NCBI RefSeq assembly: GCF_000757425.2
Contig: NZ_JPKR02000003.1
Span: 1 to 64,000 of the forward strand
Length of the DNA stretch: 64,000 bases
Source: Tatumella morbirosei
GTDB lineage: Bacteria > Pseudomonadota > Gammaproteobacteria > Enterobacterales > Enterobacteriaceae
Direction: 5' to 3'
The translations under genes and the position numbers were made by a program. Positions 38,301 to 48,440 of the stretch are shown one piece after another. The stretch's first letter is position 1; each line of letters begins with the position of its first letter. The notes under the pieces are model-generated. The model was given only the letters and a program-made list of their open reading frames with translations, did not search any database and was not told the DNA's origin.

Positions 38301-39155
38301 ATGGCCTTAAAAATATTTCCCCTTAACCTTGGCAACATCACACTGGACAAATCGGGACTGGTGTTATTCCAGGACGCCGGGACCAGAACCACCATTCCCA
38401 CACTGTCCTTTTTGATCACCGGCGGCGAATACCCGGTGCTGATCGATTCGGGTTCGCGTTCCACGTCGTACTACAGCCAGTTTGGCTTTGAGGCGGAGCA
38501 GACGCGCGAAATGACGCTGGAGTGGAACATCGCACAGCATGGCCTCACGCCTGCGGATATCCGCTATGTTATCCACACCCATGCGCATGTTGACCACGCC
38601 GGCGGCGACTACCTTTTTCCCATGACCACCACAGTCAGCCTTTCCCGCCGTGAGCTCTCTTTTGCCGCCTCTGGGATTATGGGGCCGGCCATGTATGCTC
38701 TTGAGGATACGCGTCACCTGCTCGACAGACTTTACACGCGGGGCGCGTTGCGCCTGTTTGACGTGGACGGCAGCTTTGAGGAAGAAGTGATCCCGGGCGT
38801 AACGGTGCGCCTGAGCGGGGGGCACACTCCGGGCTCGATTTCCGTTTTGGTGGAGACTGATGGAGGGCTGGCAAACATCTGCGGAGACGTGGTGTATAAC
38901 CTGGAGGGTAGTCTCATCGATCCTTTCCTCGACAGCCTGAACCCCGGCGAGCCGACCATCACCGGTAATCGGGCAATGTCCACGCTGGAAGAAAAAACGG
39001 CCATCAAGAAAGCACTATCTGGCGTGCGGTTTATGCTGCCGAGTCATGATATTCCGGCGCTGGTTCAGGGAGGGAGAGTTGTGGGTCTTCTGCATAACGC
39101 CATCTCAAATCCCGAAGCCCGCGTTACCGACGTGTCGGCCTATCGCCTTCTGTAA
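38301..39155 (+). CDS. MBL-fold metallo-hydrolase, lactonase-like
   Basis: A 284-residue metallo-beta-lactamase-fold protein. The dinuclear metal site is complete: HxHxDH is His94, His96, Asp98 and His99 in HTHAHVDHAGG, followed by the His of GGHTPGS, the Asp of ICGDVVYN and the His of LPSHD. This matches N-acyl-homoserine lactonase (AiiA-like) enzymes and their relatives. ATG 38301 is chosen for its GGAG six bases upstream; a GTG lies at 38289. A strong terminator follows. Quorum quenching is possible, but other lactones or esters are equally likely. Confidence 0.82.
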   Translation: MALKIFPLNLGNITLDKSGLVLFQDAGTRTTIPTLSFLITGGEYPVLIDSGSRSTSYYSQFGFEAEQTREMTLEWNIAQHGLTPADIRYVIHTHAHVDHAGGDYLFPMTTTVSLSRRELSFAASGIMGPAMYALEDTRHLLDRLYTRGALRLFDVDGSFEEEVIPGVTVRLSGGHTPGSISVLVETDGGLANICGDVVYNLEGSLIDPFLDSLNPGEPTITGNRAMSTLEEKTAIKKALSGVRFMLPSHDIPALVQGGRVVGLLHNAISNPEARVTDVSAYRLL

Positions 39156-39161
39156 TTCCTC

Positions 39162-39184
39162 CGGGCCTGCGGGCCCGTTTTTTT
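39162..39184 (+). terminator. Intrinsic terminator of the MBL gene
   Basis: CGGGCC and GGCCCG form a GC-only stem with loop TGCG, followed by a T run, seven bases after the MBL stop. Confidence 0.85.
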
Positions 39185-39333
39185 GTCCGTTCGCCGTGGT
39201 CTGTATTTTCATTCCGCGAGTGAAAGTGCTGATGCCGTTACCCCGTTTTTCTGCGACATCACCTCCCGTACTCTTCACATAACGCACCGACACTTCGGTG
39301 AGATATGACACCTAAATGACACGGGAACACATC

Positions 39334-40335
39334 ATGAAAGCGATCGTTTATACCCAGCACGGACTACCCATTACTGACCCCCGTTCTCTCTTTGAAACCG
39401 AACTGCCAAAGCCTCAGCCGGCTGGTCACGACCTGCTGGTGAAAATCCGGGCCATTTCCGTCAATCCTGCTGACACGAAAGTGCGCGCCAGCTCGCCCGT
39501 CACGCAGCCACGTATTCCTGGCTGGGACGCGGTGGGCATCGTTGAAGCCACTGGTGAAGACGTCACACTGTTCAGACCGGGTGATGAGGTGTACTACGCC
39601 GGCTCCATTATCCGCCCCGGATCTTATGCAGAATACAGCCTGGTTGATGAGCGTATTGCTGCCCATAAACCGGCTTCCCTGACCGACGCCGAAGCGGCTG
39701 CGCTGCCACTCACGTCCCTGACCGCCTGGGAACTACTCTTTGACCGCCTGGAGGTCACCGGGGGGCACGGTGATGCGATCCTCATCATAGGTGCGGGCGG
39801 CGGTGTGGGTTCAGTGCTCACTCAGCTGGCCAGCAAGCTGACAGACCTGCGCGTTATCGGCACCGCCTCACGCGCGGAAACGGCGGAGTGGGTGCGTAAA
39901 CTCGGCGCCCATGACGTCATCGATCACTCCCGTCCGCTGCTGGAAGGCCTGCGTGAAATCGGTGTGTCTTCCGTACGCTACGTTGCAAGCCTAACGCACA
40001 CAGATAAGCACTATCAGCAGATTGTGGAAGTACTGGCGCCACAGGGCCGACTGGCAGTAATCGACGACCCGGACACATTGGACGCGGTGCCGCTCAAGCG
40101 CAAAGCCGTTTCACTGCACTGGGAACTCATGTTCACCCGCTCTATGTTCCAGACCCCGGACATGATCCGTCAGAACGAGATTCTGGAGAGCGTACGCCGC
40201 CTGATTGAGGATGGCACGTTGCGCACCACGAAAGGTGAACATTACGGAAAAATCAGCGCGGATAACCTTCGCCAGGCTCATGCATTTATCGAAAGCGGCC
40301 GGGCGCGCGGAAAAATCGTGCTGGAAGGCTTCTGA
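39334..40335 (+). CDS. Zinc-type MDR alcohol dehydrogenase / quinone-oxidoreductase-like protein
   Basis: About 333 residues. The N-terminal GroES-like domain reads VKIRAISVNPADTKVR, the form of ZADH/quinone-reductase members that lack catalytic zinc. The Rossmann domain has IIGAGGGVGSVLTQLA for NADPH. The start at 39334 (MKAIVYTQHG) is the family-typical one; the frame opens at 39316. It is followed 64 bp later by the exported royal-jelly-like gene. Probably reduces quinones or enones. Confidence 0.85.
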   Translation: MKAIVYTQHGLPITDPRSLFETELPKPQPAGHDLLVKIRAISVNPADTKVRASSPVTQPRIPGWDAVGIVEATGEDVTLFRPGDEVYYAGSIIRPGSYAEYSLVDERIAAHKPASLTDAEAAALPLTSLTAWELLFDRLEVTGGHGDAILIIGAGGGVGSVLTQLASKLTDLRVIGTASRAETAEWVRKLGAHDVIDHSRPLLEGLREIGVSSVRYVASLTHTDKHYQQIVEVLAPQGRLAVIDDPDTLDAVPLKRKAVSLHWELMFTRSMFQTPDMIRQNEILESVRRLIEDGTLRTTKGEHYGKISADNLRQAHAFIESGRARGKIVLEGF

Positions 40336-40399
40336 TTACCCTGCCGGTCGGTAGCAGGCTCGCTGGCTGGTCCATTCAATAACTCAGGAAGATACACTG

Positions 40400-41596
40400 A
40401 TGAAAACATGTATGATGAAAACGGCATTAGCGCTGTCTGTGGCGCTGATAGCAGGCACGGCCACCCTGAATGCTCTGGCGGAAGACGCCCACGAGTTGCC
40501 AGCCATTAGCGGGCTGGCTCAGGATCGCGCGATCGGCAAACCGGAAGTGGTCGCAACATTCAGCGGCGCCATGCCGACAGGGATCACCGTTACTAAAACG
40601 GGCCGTATCTTTGTTAACTTCCCGCGCTGGGGTGATGACGTTCCGTTTACCGTGGCCGAATTAAAAGGCAACAAGCTCGTGCCTTACCCTGACGCCACGA
40701 TAAATACCGCTGATAATGCAGCTCCCCGCACGCATCTTCTGAGCGTGCAGAGCGTGGTGGCCGACGGCCGGGGCTGCGTCTGGATACTGGATACCGCCGC
40801 GCCAGGTTTTTCAAAACCTGTGGCAGGCGGCGCGAAGCTTGTCGCGGTTGACCTGAAAACTAATCAGGTTGAGAAAACAGTTGTTTTCCCGGCTGATGTG
40901 ATCAAACCCACCACCTACGTCAACGACATGCGCTTTGACTTTCGCATCGGTAAGGCCGGTGTGGCGTACGTGACCGATTCCTCACTATCCGGTACTGGAG
41001 CGATTATTGTCATTGACCTGGACACTGGTAAAGCACTACGCCGTCTGGAAGGAGACCGTTCTACGTCCCCTGAGGCCGGTTTTTCACCCGTAGTAGAAGG
41101 TGAAACGCTGCTTCAGCGTCATGCGGACGGCACTACCGCACCGTTCAGCGTAGCCTCCGACGGCATCGCCATCTCCCCGGACGGTAAAACTCTTTACTAC
41201 AGCCCGTTGTCGGGACGTCACCTGTATGCCGTTTCCACGGCGATGCTTCGGGATCCTACTGTCACTGAGGCTCAGCTCTCGGCGGCTGTAAAAGATTTGG
41301 GTGAAAAAGGGGCGTCAGACGGGCTGGAAAGTGATGCGAAGGGCACAATTTATGCCGGTGACTATGAACGTAATGCCATCCGTAAGCTTCCGGTAGGCGG
41401 TGAATGGACAACCATTGCTCACGGCCCCGAAATTCTGTGGCCAGATACCCTGTCGGTTGGGCCGGATGGTTATCTGTATTTCACCACGAACCAGTTGAAC
41501 CGTCAGCCAGCCTTCCATGGTGGTAAAGATTTGCGTCAGAAGCCTTATGCCCTGTTACGCATCAGAATTAACGCAGGACCCGCACCAACGCACTAA
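40400..41596 (+). CDS. Exported royal-jelly/yellow-like beta-propeller protein
   Basis: A 398-residue protein of the major royal jelly protein (MRJP)/yellow family. The signal peptide ends at LNALA|EDA (residue 27). The mature part has repeated propeller blades, including TGITVTKTGRIFVNFPRWG, CVWILDTAAPG, YVNDMRFDF and ISPDGKTLYYSPL. Bacterial members are often annotated as L-dopachrome tautomerase-related but without proof. It lies in the redox cluster after an MDR reductase, which would fit handling of phenolic or quinone compounds outside the cytoplasm. Confidence 0.85.
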   Translation: MKTCMMKTALALSVALIAGTATLNALAEDAHELPAISGLAQDRAIGKPEVVATFSGAMPTGITVTKTGRIFVNFPRWGDDVPFTVAELKGNKLVPYPDATINTADNAAPRTHLLSVQSVVADGRGCVWILDTAAPGFSKPVAGGAKLVAVDLKTNQVEKTVVFPADVIKPTTYVNDMRFDFRIGKAGVAYVTDSSLSGTGAIIVIDLDTGKALRRLEGDRSTSPEAGFSPVVEGETLLQRHADGTTAPFSVASDGIAISPDGKTLYYSPLSGRHLYAVSTAMLRDPTVTEAQLSAAVKDLGEKGASDGLESDAKGTIYAGDYERNAIRKLPVGGEWTTIAHGPEILWPDTLSVGPDGYLYFTTNQLNRQPAFHGGKDLRQKPYALLRIRINAGPAPTH

Positions 41597-41608
41597 ACCA
41601 TCTCATCT

Positions 41609-41627
41609 CAGGGGCCACGGGCCCCTG
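41609..41627 (+). terminator. GC-rich hairpin after the royal-jelly-like gene
   Basis: CAGGGGCC and GGCCCCTG form an eight-pair stem with loop ACG, 12 bases after the stop. There is no T run, so termination may be incomplete. Confidence 0.55.
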
Positions 41628-41642
41628 CTATCAGGAGCAGAC

Positions 41643-41780
41643 ATGTTCAGTAAAATGTATGACTTTGATGAAGGCCACATTGATTTTCAGTGAGTGGTAG
41701 ACGGGTTTTACTATCAGTTTTATATGGAGCGGGCACGTAACGCTTTTTATCGAAGAGGCGCTGACCATACCCGTCCGGAA
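41643..41780 (+). pseudogene. Short hotdog/thioesterase-like relic
   Basis: ATG and 16 codons (MFSKMYDFDEGHIDFQ) end at TGA. The same frame then resumes as VVDGFYYQFYMERARNAF, which is faintly like the early part of acyl-CoA thioesterases. An SD-like CAGGAG precedes the ATG. The frame then loses any family likeness, where it meets the antisense truncated lysR. Very tentative. Confidence 0.3.
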
Positions 41781-41788
41781 GGATGTTA

Positions 41789-42082
41789 CTATACAGCCCG
41801 GAGGGGAGCAGCGGATAATGCCAGCAGCTTATATTCGGTCTCATCAATAAGCTCAAAAGCGTTTCGGCACTGCTGAAGATAGTTTTCTCCCTGCGGCGTC
41901 AGGACCGCCATGCGGTTGAATCGCTCCATCAGCTTTACCCCGAGGCGCGCCAGCAGGAGTCTGACCATTTTGGTCACGGCAGAACGCTTCATGCCAGGCT
42001 CTTGTGCTGCTGCTGAAAAGCTGTCAAGCCGCGCGGTTAAAACAAAGGCGGCGATGCCGACGGGGTGAACGGTTCTCTTCAT
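41789..42082 (-). pseudogene. Truncated LysR-family regulator
   Basis: Only the N-terminal DNA-binding part remains, 97 residues: LDSFSAAAQEPGMKRSAVTK and RLGVKLMERFNRMAVLTPQG. The whole effector domain is missing. The start at 42082 has GGAG upstream and follows the cupin stop by one base, so it was once coupled to that gene. It ends abruptly against the thioesterase-like relic, which suggests a deletion junction near 41785. Confidence 0.7.
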
Positions 42083-42083
42083 A

Positions 42084-42489
42084 TTACTCCGCGAATAAAT
42101 CAGACCTGCCGGATACGGCAAGGCTTTCAGAAAAAGTGAAAAGCCCCGGCGCTATACGCCCGAACTCAGCCTTGGTTGAGGGATCCTCCATCCAGAATGT
42201 GCCGCCTCCTGAAAGCACGTACAGGTATTCATCGCATTCGCGGTGGAAGTGAGGATGAACGCTACGATAAGCCCGAAATGTACGGATGCTGGCATCCGTA
42301 CGGTCGGTTAAGTAGATGCCTGCCAGCATGGTGGTGGCAGACTCCGGCAGGTTCCTTGCTATCGCGGCTGGTTTGAAGCGTGCTGACTTCCGCGTAGTAT
42401 TATCTGTTATGTCAGTTTGCTTAACAGGTTCACAGGCAGTGGCAATGAACAGCAGCAGCGGGTGACACTCCGCCTCTGCTGCACAAGAA
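42084..42489 (-). pseudogene. Cupin-domain lipoprotein lacking a proper start
   Basis: The open frame begins directly after the stop of the AhpD-like gene. It reads LLLFIATACEPVKQTD (lipobox-like, Cys at 42434-42432), then a cupin with HPHFHRECDEYLYVLSGGG. There is no ATG, GTG or TTG in frame before the lipobox. A GTG in another frame (about 42481) could supply the leader MQQRRSVT if one indel near the CTG run (42451-42460) were corrected. The internal ATG at 42329 would give only the cytoplasmic cupin part. Probably a damaged gene or sequence error. Confidence 0.6.
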
Positions 42490-43026
42490 TCAGCTCACTT
42501 TTGGAAAATCAATGACGGTGTCGTTTACGCGGTTAACCATATTGGTAAACAGAATGGCGCTGACAGCACCAATGGTATCCACAACCTGCTGGTCGCTGAA
42601 GCCGGCTTCACGGAAAGTATGAACGCGATCCGCTGCCACGGTTCCCCTGGTCGATACCAGGTACTGAACAAACTGAACCAGTGCGTCAATGCGTGCATCA
42701 GAGCTAAAACGGGCTTCGCGTAACTCACGCGTTTGATCGTCTGTGTATCCGGCCTTTTTAGCCATCAGCGTATGGGCGGCAAGACAGTAGTCACAGCCCG
42801 ACTCTTCGCTTACTGCGAGGTTAATGGCTTCCAGCTCGCGCGCGCTGAGGCTTCCTTTGTGCAACGTGGCGTTCAGTTGCAGCATCTGTTCAAGGATTTC
42901 CGGGGACTGAGTTCCTATGGTCAGATAGGCGTTAGGGACTTTACCCATGCTGCGTTTAATCACACTGAACAGCTGTGCAGTTTTACCGGTGGCTTCGCTT
43001 TCAGTAATCGTTTGTAAGCGGTTCAT
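42490..43026 (-). CDS. AhpD-like carboxymuconolactone decarboxylase family protein
   Basis: A 178-residue peroxidase-related (AhpD-like) protein. The CxxC-type active site is EESGCDYCLAAHTLMAKKAG, with Cys-x-x-Cys and the downstream His. The opening LQTITESEATGKTAQLF is typical of the peroxidase-related subgroup. It would reduce peroxides through its thiols. It is the first gene of the small minus-strand unit that also held the cupin lipoprotein and lysR. Confidence 0.88.
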   Translation of the reverse strand: MNRLQTITESEATGKTAQLFSVIKRSMGKVPNAYLTIGTQSPEILEQMLQLNATLHKGSLSARELEAINLAVSEESGCDYCLAAHTLMAKKAGYTDDQTRELREARFSSDARIDALVQFVQYLVSTRGTVAADRVHTFREAGFSDQQVVDTIGAVSAILFTNMVNRVNDTVIDFPKVS

Positions 43027-43684
43027 GGCTTTACTCCTGATTTCATTGTATTAAATATTCAGCTAACAGACCCTTAAGTGCTTTGTCGCGCTGAGTTCAG
43101 GAGCACAATACTGCGGGAGGAGAGAAGCAAAAAGTCAGTGTCCAGTTTAAGACTTACACTAGCGGAGTGAAAATCCGCGCCAGAACAATCTACCTTAAAC
43201 GAACGGGACAAGGGGAGGTATTGGATTTTTTACACCAGTTCAAAATTAGTCTGGTCATAAGCACTGTGAATATCAGTATGCTGAGTAAAAGTTATAGAGA
43301 TCTGATGTGCGGGGGGATGTATCAGGCCAGAGGGATGGTACTGCAGCCAAAATCGTCTCCTGGAGTGAGGTCATTACATTCGTGACAACTGTCTTTACGA
43401 TTCCCGTGCTTGATCAGCAAGTTCATCTGGATCCCATTCCTTTTCCCGGAACTTTTACGCTGTAATTTCAGTTGAAATCGAGGGCTCTGGCCTATAACTC
43501 GATAAATCCGGCGGGTAAGAAAGACATTAGTCTTTAGGCTATTTAATCTTGTTTCAGATTCATGGCAGGGTTGTAAATGACCTGGCAACCATGACTGATC
43601 CCGGGGGATGAGTTTCTCAACGATTTATTTTCCGGTTTTGATGGTATTGAGCCGTCATTCCGGTTTTCTATGCAGTGCTCACAG
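43027..43684. other. Non-coding right margin of the accessory block
   Basis: 658 bp without a supportable gene. Two short overlapping frames on opposite strands (43167-43385 and 43322-43588) show no domain. The stretch ends in the repeat that holds the ychF terminator. Confidence 0.5.
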
Positions 43685-43774
43685 AAAAAATCCACACCTA
43701 AGCGTGGATTTTCATTACTATGCCTGACTACGCGAAAGGCTATCCTTTCATGCAGTTTTAAGCATCAGACATTA
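43685..43774 (-). repeat. Repeat copy B: ychF 3' end and terminator
   Basis: The partner of 21736-21824. It includes the last codons and stop of ychF (43765-43767) and, on the minus strand, the hairpin AATCCACGC/GTGTGGATT followed by TTTTTT, which is the ychF terminator. The two copies lie in the same orientation 22 kb apart and enclose the Wadjet and redox genes. Confidence 0.75.
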
Positions 43775-44856
43775 AACAGGAAGTTCATAACATCGCCGTC
43801 TTTGACGATATAGTCTTTTCCTTCGGCGCGCATTTTGCCGGCTTCTTTGGCACCTTGTTCCCCTTTGCAGGCCACAAAGTCATCAAAGGCGATGGTCTGG
43901 GCGCGGATAAAGCCTTTTTCGAAGTCGGTGTGGATTTTACCGGCGGCCTGTGGGGCGGTAGCGCCGACAGGGATGGTCCAGGCACGGACTTCTTTAACAC
44001 CTGCGGTGAAGTAGGTTTGCAGGTTGAGCAGGGCATAACCGGCACGGATGACGCGGTTCAGACCAGGTTCTTCCAGGCCCAGTTCGGCCATAAACTCTTC
44101 ACGGTCAGCATCGTCCAGTTCAGCGATATCAGATTCAACTGCTGCACAGACCGGAACCACGACAGAGCCTTCCTGATCGGCAATCGCACGCACCTGGTCG
44201 AGGAACGGGTTGTTCTCGAAACCATCTTCGGTAACGTTGGCAATGTACATAGTTGGTTTCAGGGTCAGGAAGCTCAGGTAACGAATCAGCGCTTTTTCGT
44301 CTTCATCCAGACCCAGAGCGCGCAGCATACCGGCGTTCTCCAGCTGTGGCAGACATTTTTCAAGCACTTCCAGCTCAGCTTTAGCGTCTTTATCGCCGCC
44401 TTTGGCTTTTTTCTGTAAGCGATGAATAGCACGCTCACAGGTGTCCAGGTCGGACAGCGCCAGTTCGGTGTTAATCACTTCGATATCGTCGGCAGGGCTG
44501 ACTTTACCGGCAACGTGAATGATATTGTCATCTTCGAAACAACGTACCACATGGCCGATAGCTTCGGTTTCACGGATGTTGGTCAGAAACTGGTTTCCCA
44601 GACCTTCCCCTTTGGAAGCGCCTTTCACCAGACCGGCAATATCAACAAATTCCATCGTGGTGGCGATGGTGCGCTGCGGTTTTACGATTTCTGCCAGCTT
44701 ATCCAGACGCGGGTCAGGCATGGGAACCACGCCGGTATTAGGTTCAATGGTACAAAACGGAAAGTTAGCCGCCTCGATACCTGCTTTAGTCAGCGCGTTA
44801 AACAGGGTGGATTTACCAACATTTGGCAGGCCCACGATACCGCATTTAAATCCCAT
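43765..44856 (-). CDS. ychF: Redox-regulated ATPase/GTPase YchF
   Basis: A 363-residue Obg-family P-loop protein. G1 is GLPNVGKST at the N-terminus and G3 is [17 protein letters not shown]. The G4 position is NVTE rather than NKxD, as expected for YchF, which prefers ATP. The C-terminal TGS-like domain contains [14 protein letters not shown]. Length equals E. coli YchF. It is associated with ribosomes and the oxidative stress response. It follows pth on the same strand (115-bp gap), the conserved enterobacterial order. Confidence 0.96.
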   Translation of the reverse strand: MGFKCGIVGLPNVGKSTLFNALTKAGIEAANFPFCTIEPNTGVVPMPDPRLDKLAEIVKPQRTIATTMEFVDIAGLVKGASKGEGLGNQFLTNIRETEAIGHVVRCFEDDNIIHVAGKVSPADDIEVINTELALSDLDTCERAIHRLQKKAKGGDKDAKAELEVLEKCLPQLENAGMLRALGLDEDEKALIRYLSFLTLKPTMYIANVTEDGFENNPFLDQVRAIADQEGSVVVPVCAAVESDIAELDDADREEFMAELGLEEPGLNRVIRAGYALLNLQTYFTAGVKEVRAWTIPVGATAPQAAGKIHTDFEKGFIRAQTIAFDDFVACKGEQGAKEAGKMRAEGKDYIVKDGDVMNFLFNV

Positions 44857-44971
44857 GCTTGAGTTACCTTATAACGTATTGGCGGCTGCACACCAGGCAG
44901 CCGTCGGATCTGTAAAATTTCGCCGCATTATACACACAACCGGCCATGAAGGCGCGGATTTCCGGCAGGGT

Positions 44972-45559
44972 TCAGCCAGCTTTAAATGCGTGCAGTCGAT
45001 TCATCGCTTTCAGAAGATCATCTTTCAGCCACACTTCGGTGCAGCGTGCCGCTTCATCAATCGCCTCGTCAATCAGTTTCTGTTCACTCTGAGGGGGTTT
45101 ACCCAGTACGAAACCGGTGACTTTATTACGGTCGCCAGGGTGTCCAATCCCGATGCGCAGGCGGTGAAAATTAGGGTTGTTGCCCAGTTTACTGATGATA
45201 TCTTTTAACCCGTTGTGGCCACCGTGACCGCCCCCCAGCTTAAATTTTGCGACGCCTGGCGGCATATCCAGTTCATCGTGAGCCACCAGAATCTCTTCAG
45301 GAGCGATACGATAAAAAGTGGCCATCGCAGCCACGGCTTTACCACTCAGGTTCATAAAAGTGGTGGGTACCAGCAGGCGGACATCATTACCGGCCAGATT
45401 TAGCCGCGCGGTGTAGCCATAAAATTTTGGCTCTTCCTTTAACGACTGATTATGCCGTTCTGCCAGCAGGTCCAGGTACCAGGCTCCGGCATTATGCCGT
45501 GTTGCGGCATATTCCGCGCCAGGGTTTGCCAGTCCCACAATCAGTTTAATGCTGCTCAC
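44972..45559 (-). CDS. pth: Peptidyl-tRNA hydrolase
   Basis: A 195-residue enzyme that releases peptides from prematurely dropped peptidyl-tRNA. The N-terminal [20 protein letters not shown] contains the catalytic His, and further conserved residues lie in [12 protein letters not shown] and HDELDMPPG. The closing [17 protein letters not shown] is canonical. It is upstream of ychF on the same strand and divergent from ychH, as in E. coli. Confidence 0.96.
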   Translation of the reverse strand: MSSIKLIVGLANPGAEYAATRHNAGAWYLDLLAERHNQSLKEEPKFYGYTARLNLAGNDVRLLVPTTFMNLSGKAVAAMATFYRIAPEEILVAHDELDMPPGVAKFKLGGGHGGHNGLKDIISKLGNNPNFHRLRIGIGHPGDRNKVTGFVLGKPPQSEQKLIDEAIDEAARCTEVWLKDDLLKAMNRLHAFKAG

Positions 45560-45746
45560 TATTTCTTTCCTGCTGTGATTCGAAAACGCTTATTTTACTG
45601 TGTGGCAGGCAGAAGCACAAAGGCCTGTGAAGATCGCATGAAATGTTCATTAAGTTACCGGTTTGTGATCTGTGTAGCAGTGAAGTGTAAAGTTGTTAAT
45701 TAAAATTTTATTTAATTGTTCAACTGTTCGCTGTGCGGGGAGAGAC

Positions 45747-46016
45747 ATGATGAAACATAAACAGTGTCTGATGTACGGGAATACACTCATGGGAGCCGGG
45801 CTGGTGGTCATTCTGGCCGGCATAGTCGTGGCAGTACTGAATCAGCTGCCGTCGTTTCACCTGCCGGATCTGGCAGTGGGGTTGGCGATATTTGCCATCT
45901 TCCTTGGGGCATTGTTATGGCTGACGGGAGCGCAATTAGGCGGCCGGGAAAAAGTCTGTGACCGCTATTTTTTATTGCGTTACAACGGCTGCAAATTACA
46001 CACCCGTCATAAATAA
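45747..46016 (+). CDS. ychH: YchH-family inner membrane stress protein
   Basis: An 89-residue protein with two membrane helices. The sequence YGNTLMGAGLVV, then LNQLPSF and LWLTGAQLGGREKVCDRYF, follows E. coli YchH closely. YchH is linked to general stress survival. Two adjacent ATG codons (45747 and 45750) follow GGGGAGAG. Its 3' end overlaps the convergent GGDEF gene by 21 bases, which is unusual and suggests that the latter was placed here later. Confidence 0.92.
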   Translation: MMKHKQCLMYGNTLMGAGLVVILAGIVVAVLNQLPSFHLPDLAVGLAIFAIFLGALLWLTGAQLGGREKVCDRYFLLRYNGCKLHTRHK

Positions 46017-47147
46017 CTGAAAACAGACCCGGTTACGGCCGCTGGTTTTCGCCTGATACAGGGCAAAGTCAGCGGTTTCCAGCAAACTGTTTAGCGACGG
46101 CTTACGGGTATCGTTAATTGATCCGGTGGTAAATCCAATACTTACCGTATAAGGAATCGGGCTGCTGAGCGACTGTTCGGCTGCCTGTCGGATTTGTTCG
46201 CATAATTCACCCGCTTGTTGCTGGTTCAGTAACCCGATAGCCGCAAACTCCTCACCTCCGAGTCGCGCAAAGCAGAGATGAGGGGGGATTTTTTCACTCA
46301 CCCGGCGGCAAAAATCCAACAGTATTTCATCCCCTTTAAAGTGACCGTGGGTATCATTAATCGATTTAAAATGATCAAGATCGAAAATAATCGCGGTACA
46401 GGGGCGTTGCTGGCTACGCCTGATAATATCGGCAGCCACCAGATAAAGTCCCCGTCGGTTTAAGGTGTTAGTCAGCGGATCGATCTGTGACATCCGGTCA
46501 AGCTTCATCTGGCTGCGTTCATTCACCATGGCCAGCAGGGTAAAGGATAATCCGATAATAAATAAAATAGACTCAAGAATGACATATAAAGAAAAATGAC
46601 TGCCGCCGATAGCCCCGTTACGGCTGTCCGGGACAAACTGATCGAACAGTAGCCGGGCAAACTGAAATAACAGATGAATAGAAACCAGCACTATCGCCGG
46701 CCAGAATGTCGTTTTGATTATTTGCCTTAGTCTGCATAGTTCATAAAAGAATGCAGCGCTATACAGCCCACATAACAATGTAATGGTGACGATACGTGAC
46801 GGCAGATTATGATAAAAAGCGGGAGAGAGACAGAACAGCGGCCACAGCAGGCAACTGCTCAGCCACAGATAGCCCACAGGACGTTCTCCGAGTGAACGCA
46901 TGATATTAACCATCAGACCGTAGCTGAGTAAAAGCAACGTGTTCGAGACCACTACCGGTAAAAAATGATACCCTTTGCTACGCAGGCTGCTGAGGAAAAC
47001 CGCACTCATGGTCATGGCCAGAATTAATGCCATATAGCCGAGTTCACGCTGGCGTTTACCGCCCAGCCAGGCAAAAACATAAATAATGGTCAGGAATCCC
47101 AGAATATATAATTCGCAAATAAACAGTGTGTAAATATCAAGTAACAT
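45996..47147 (-). CDS. Membrane-bound diguanylate cyclase (GGDEF)
   Basis: A 383-residue protein. Seven or eight hydrophobic segments fill residues 1-200 (a 7TM/MASE-like sensor). A GGDEF domain follows from DPLTNTLNRRGLYL, with IIFDLDHFKSINDTHGHFKGD and the active-site loop ARLGGEEF. The loop has the allowed GGEEF form, so activity is expected. The usual RxxD inhibitory site five residues before the loop is absent (PHLCFA). It stands where E. coli has dauA between ychH and prs. Confidence 0.9.
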   Translation of the reverse strand: MLLDIYTLFICELYILGFLTIIYVFAWLGGKRQRELGYMALILAMTMSAVFLSSLRSKGYHFLPVVVSNTLLLLSYGLMVNIMRSLGERPVGYLWLSSCLLWPLFCLSPAFYHNLPSRIVTITLLCGLYSAAFFYELCRLRQIIKTTFWPAIVLVSIHLLFQFARLLFDQFVPDSRNGAIGGSHFSLYVILESILFIIGLSFTLLAMVNERSQMKLDRMSQIDPLTNTLNRRGLYLVAADIIRRSQQRPCTAIIFDLDHFKSINDTHGHFKGDEILLDFCRRVSEKIPPHLCFARLGGEEFAAIGLLNQQQAGELCEQIRQAAEQSLSSPIPYTVSIGFTTGSINDTRKPSLNSLLETADFALYQAKTSGRNRVCFQLFMTGV

Positions 47148-47327
47148 ATGCCTTCCCCGAATAAGGCGCTAAATTAAGCAATGCACCAATATAAGTAAAT
47201 GGTCTGACTTAATAACCGGCAGATGGGTTAATTTATTTTCCCGGCAAGAAATCACAAAAAATAGGTCAATAATTATAGCGGCAGGGATTTGTTATTTTTA
47301 ACAGATAAGCAACACAGTCATTTTAAT

Positions 47328-47359
47328 CAAAAAGACCGGACATGAAGCCCGGTCTTTTA
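47328..47359 (-). terminator. Intrinsic terminator of prs
   Basis: AAAGACCGG (47331-47339) pairs with CCGGTCTTT (47349-47357). On the minus strand the stem is followed by TTTTTGAT. It lies 23 bases beyond the prs stop. The symmetrical T/A tracts make it usable in both directions. Confidence 0.8.
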
Positions 47360-47381
47360 ATTATCAACACTTAAGCAATAA

Positions 47382-48440
<1,059 letters not shown>

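Noticed and set aside
43167-43588. Two short open frames in the gap before ychF
   Set aside because: They overlap each other on opposite strands and show no family signature or convincing start.
21736-43774. Active integrative element
   Set aside because: No integrase, excisionase, relaxase or transposase was found between the repeats, so only a passive or decayed island can be claimed.
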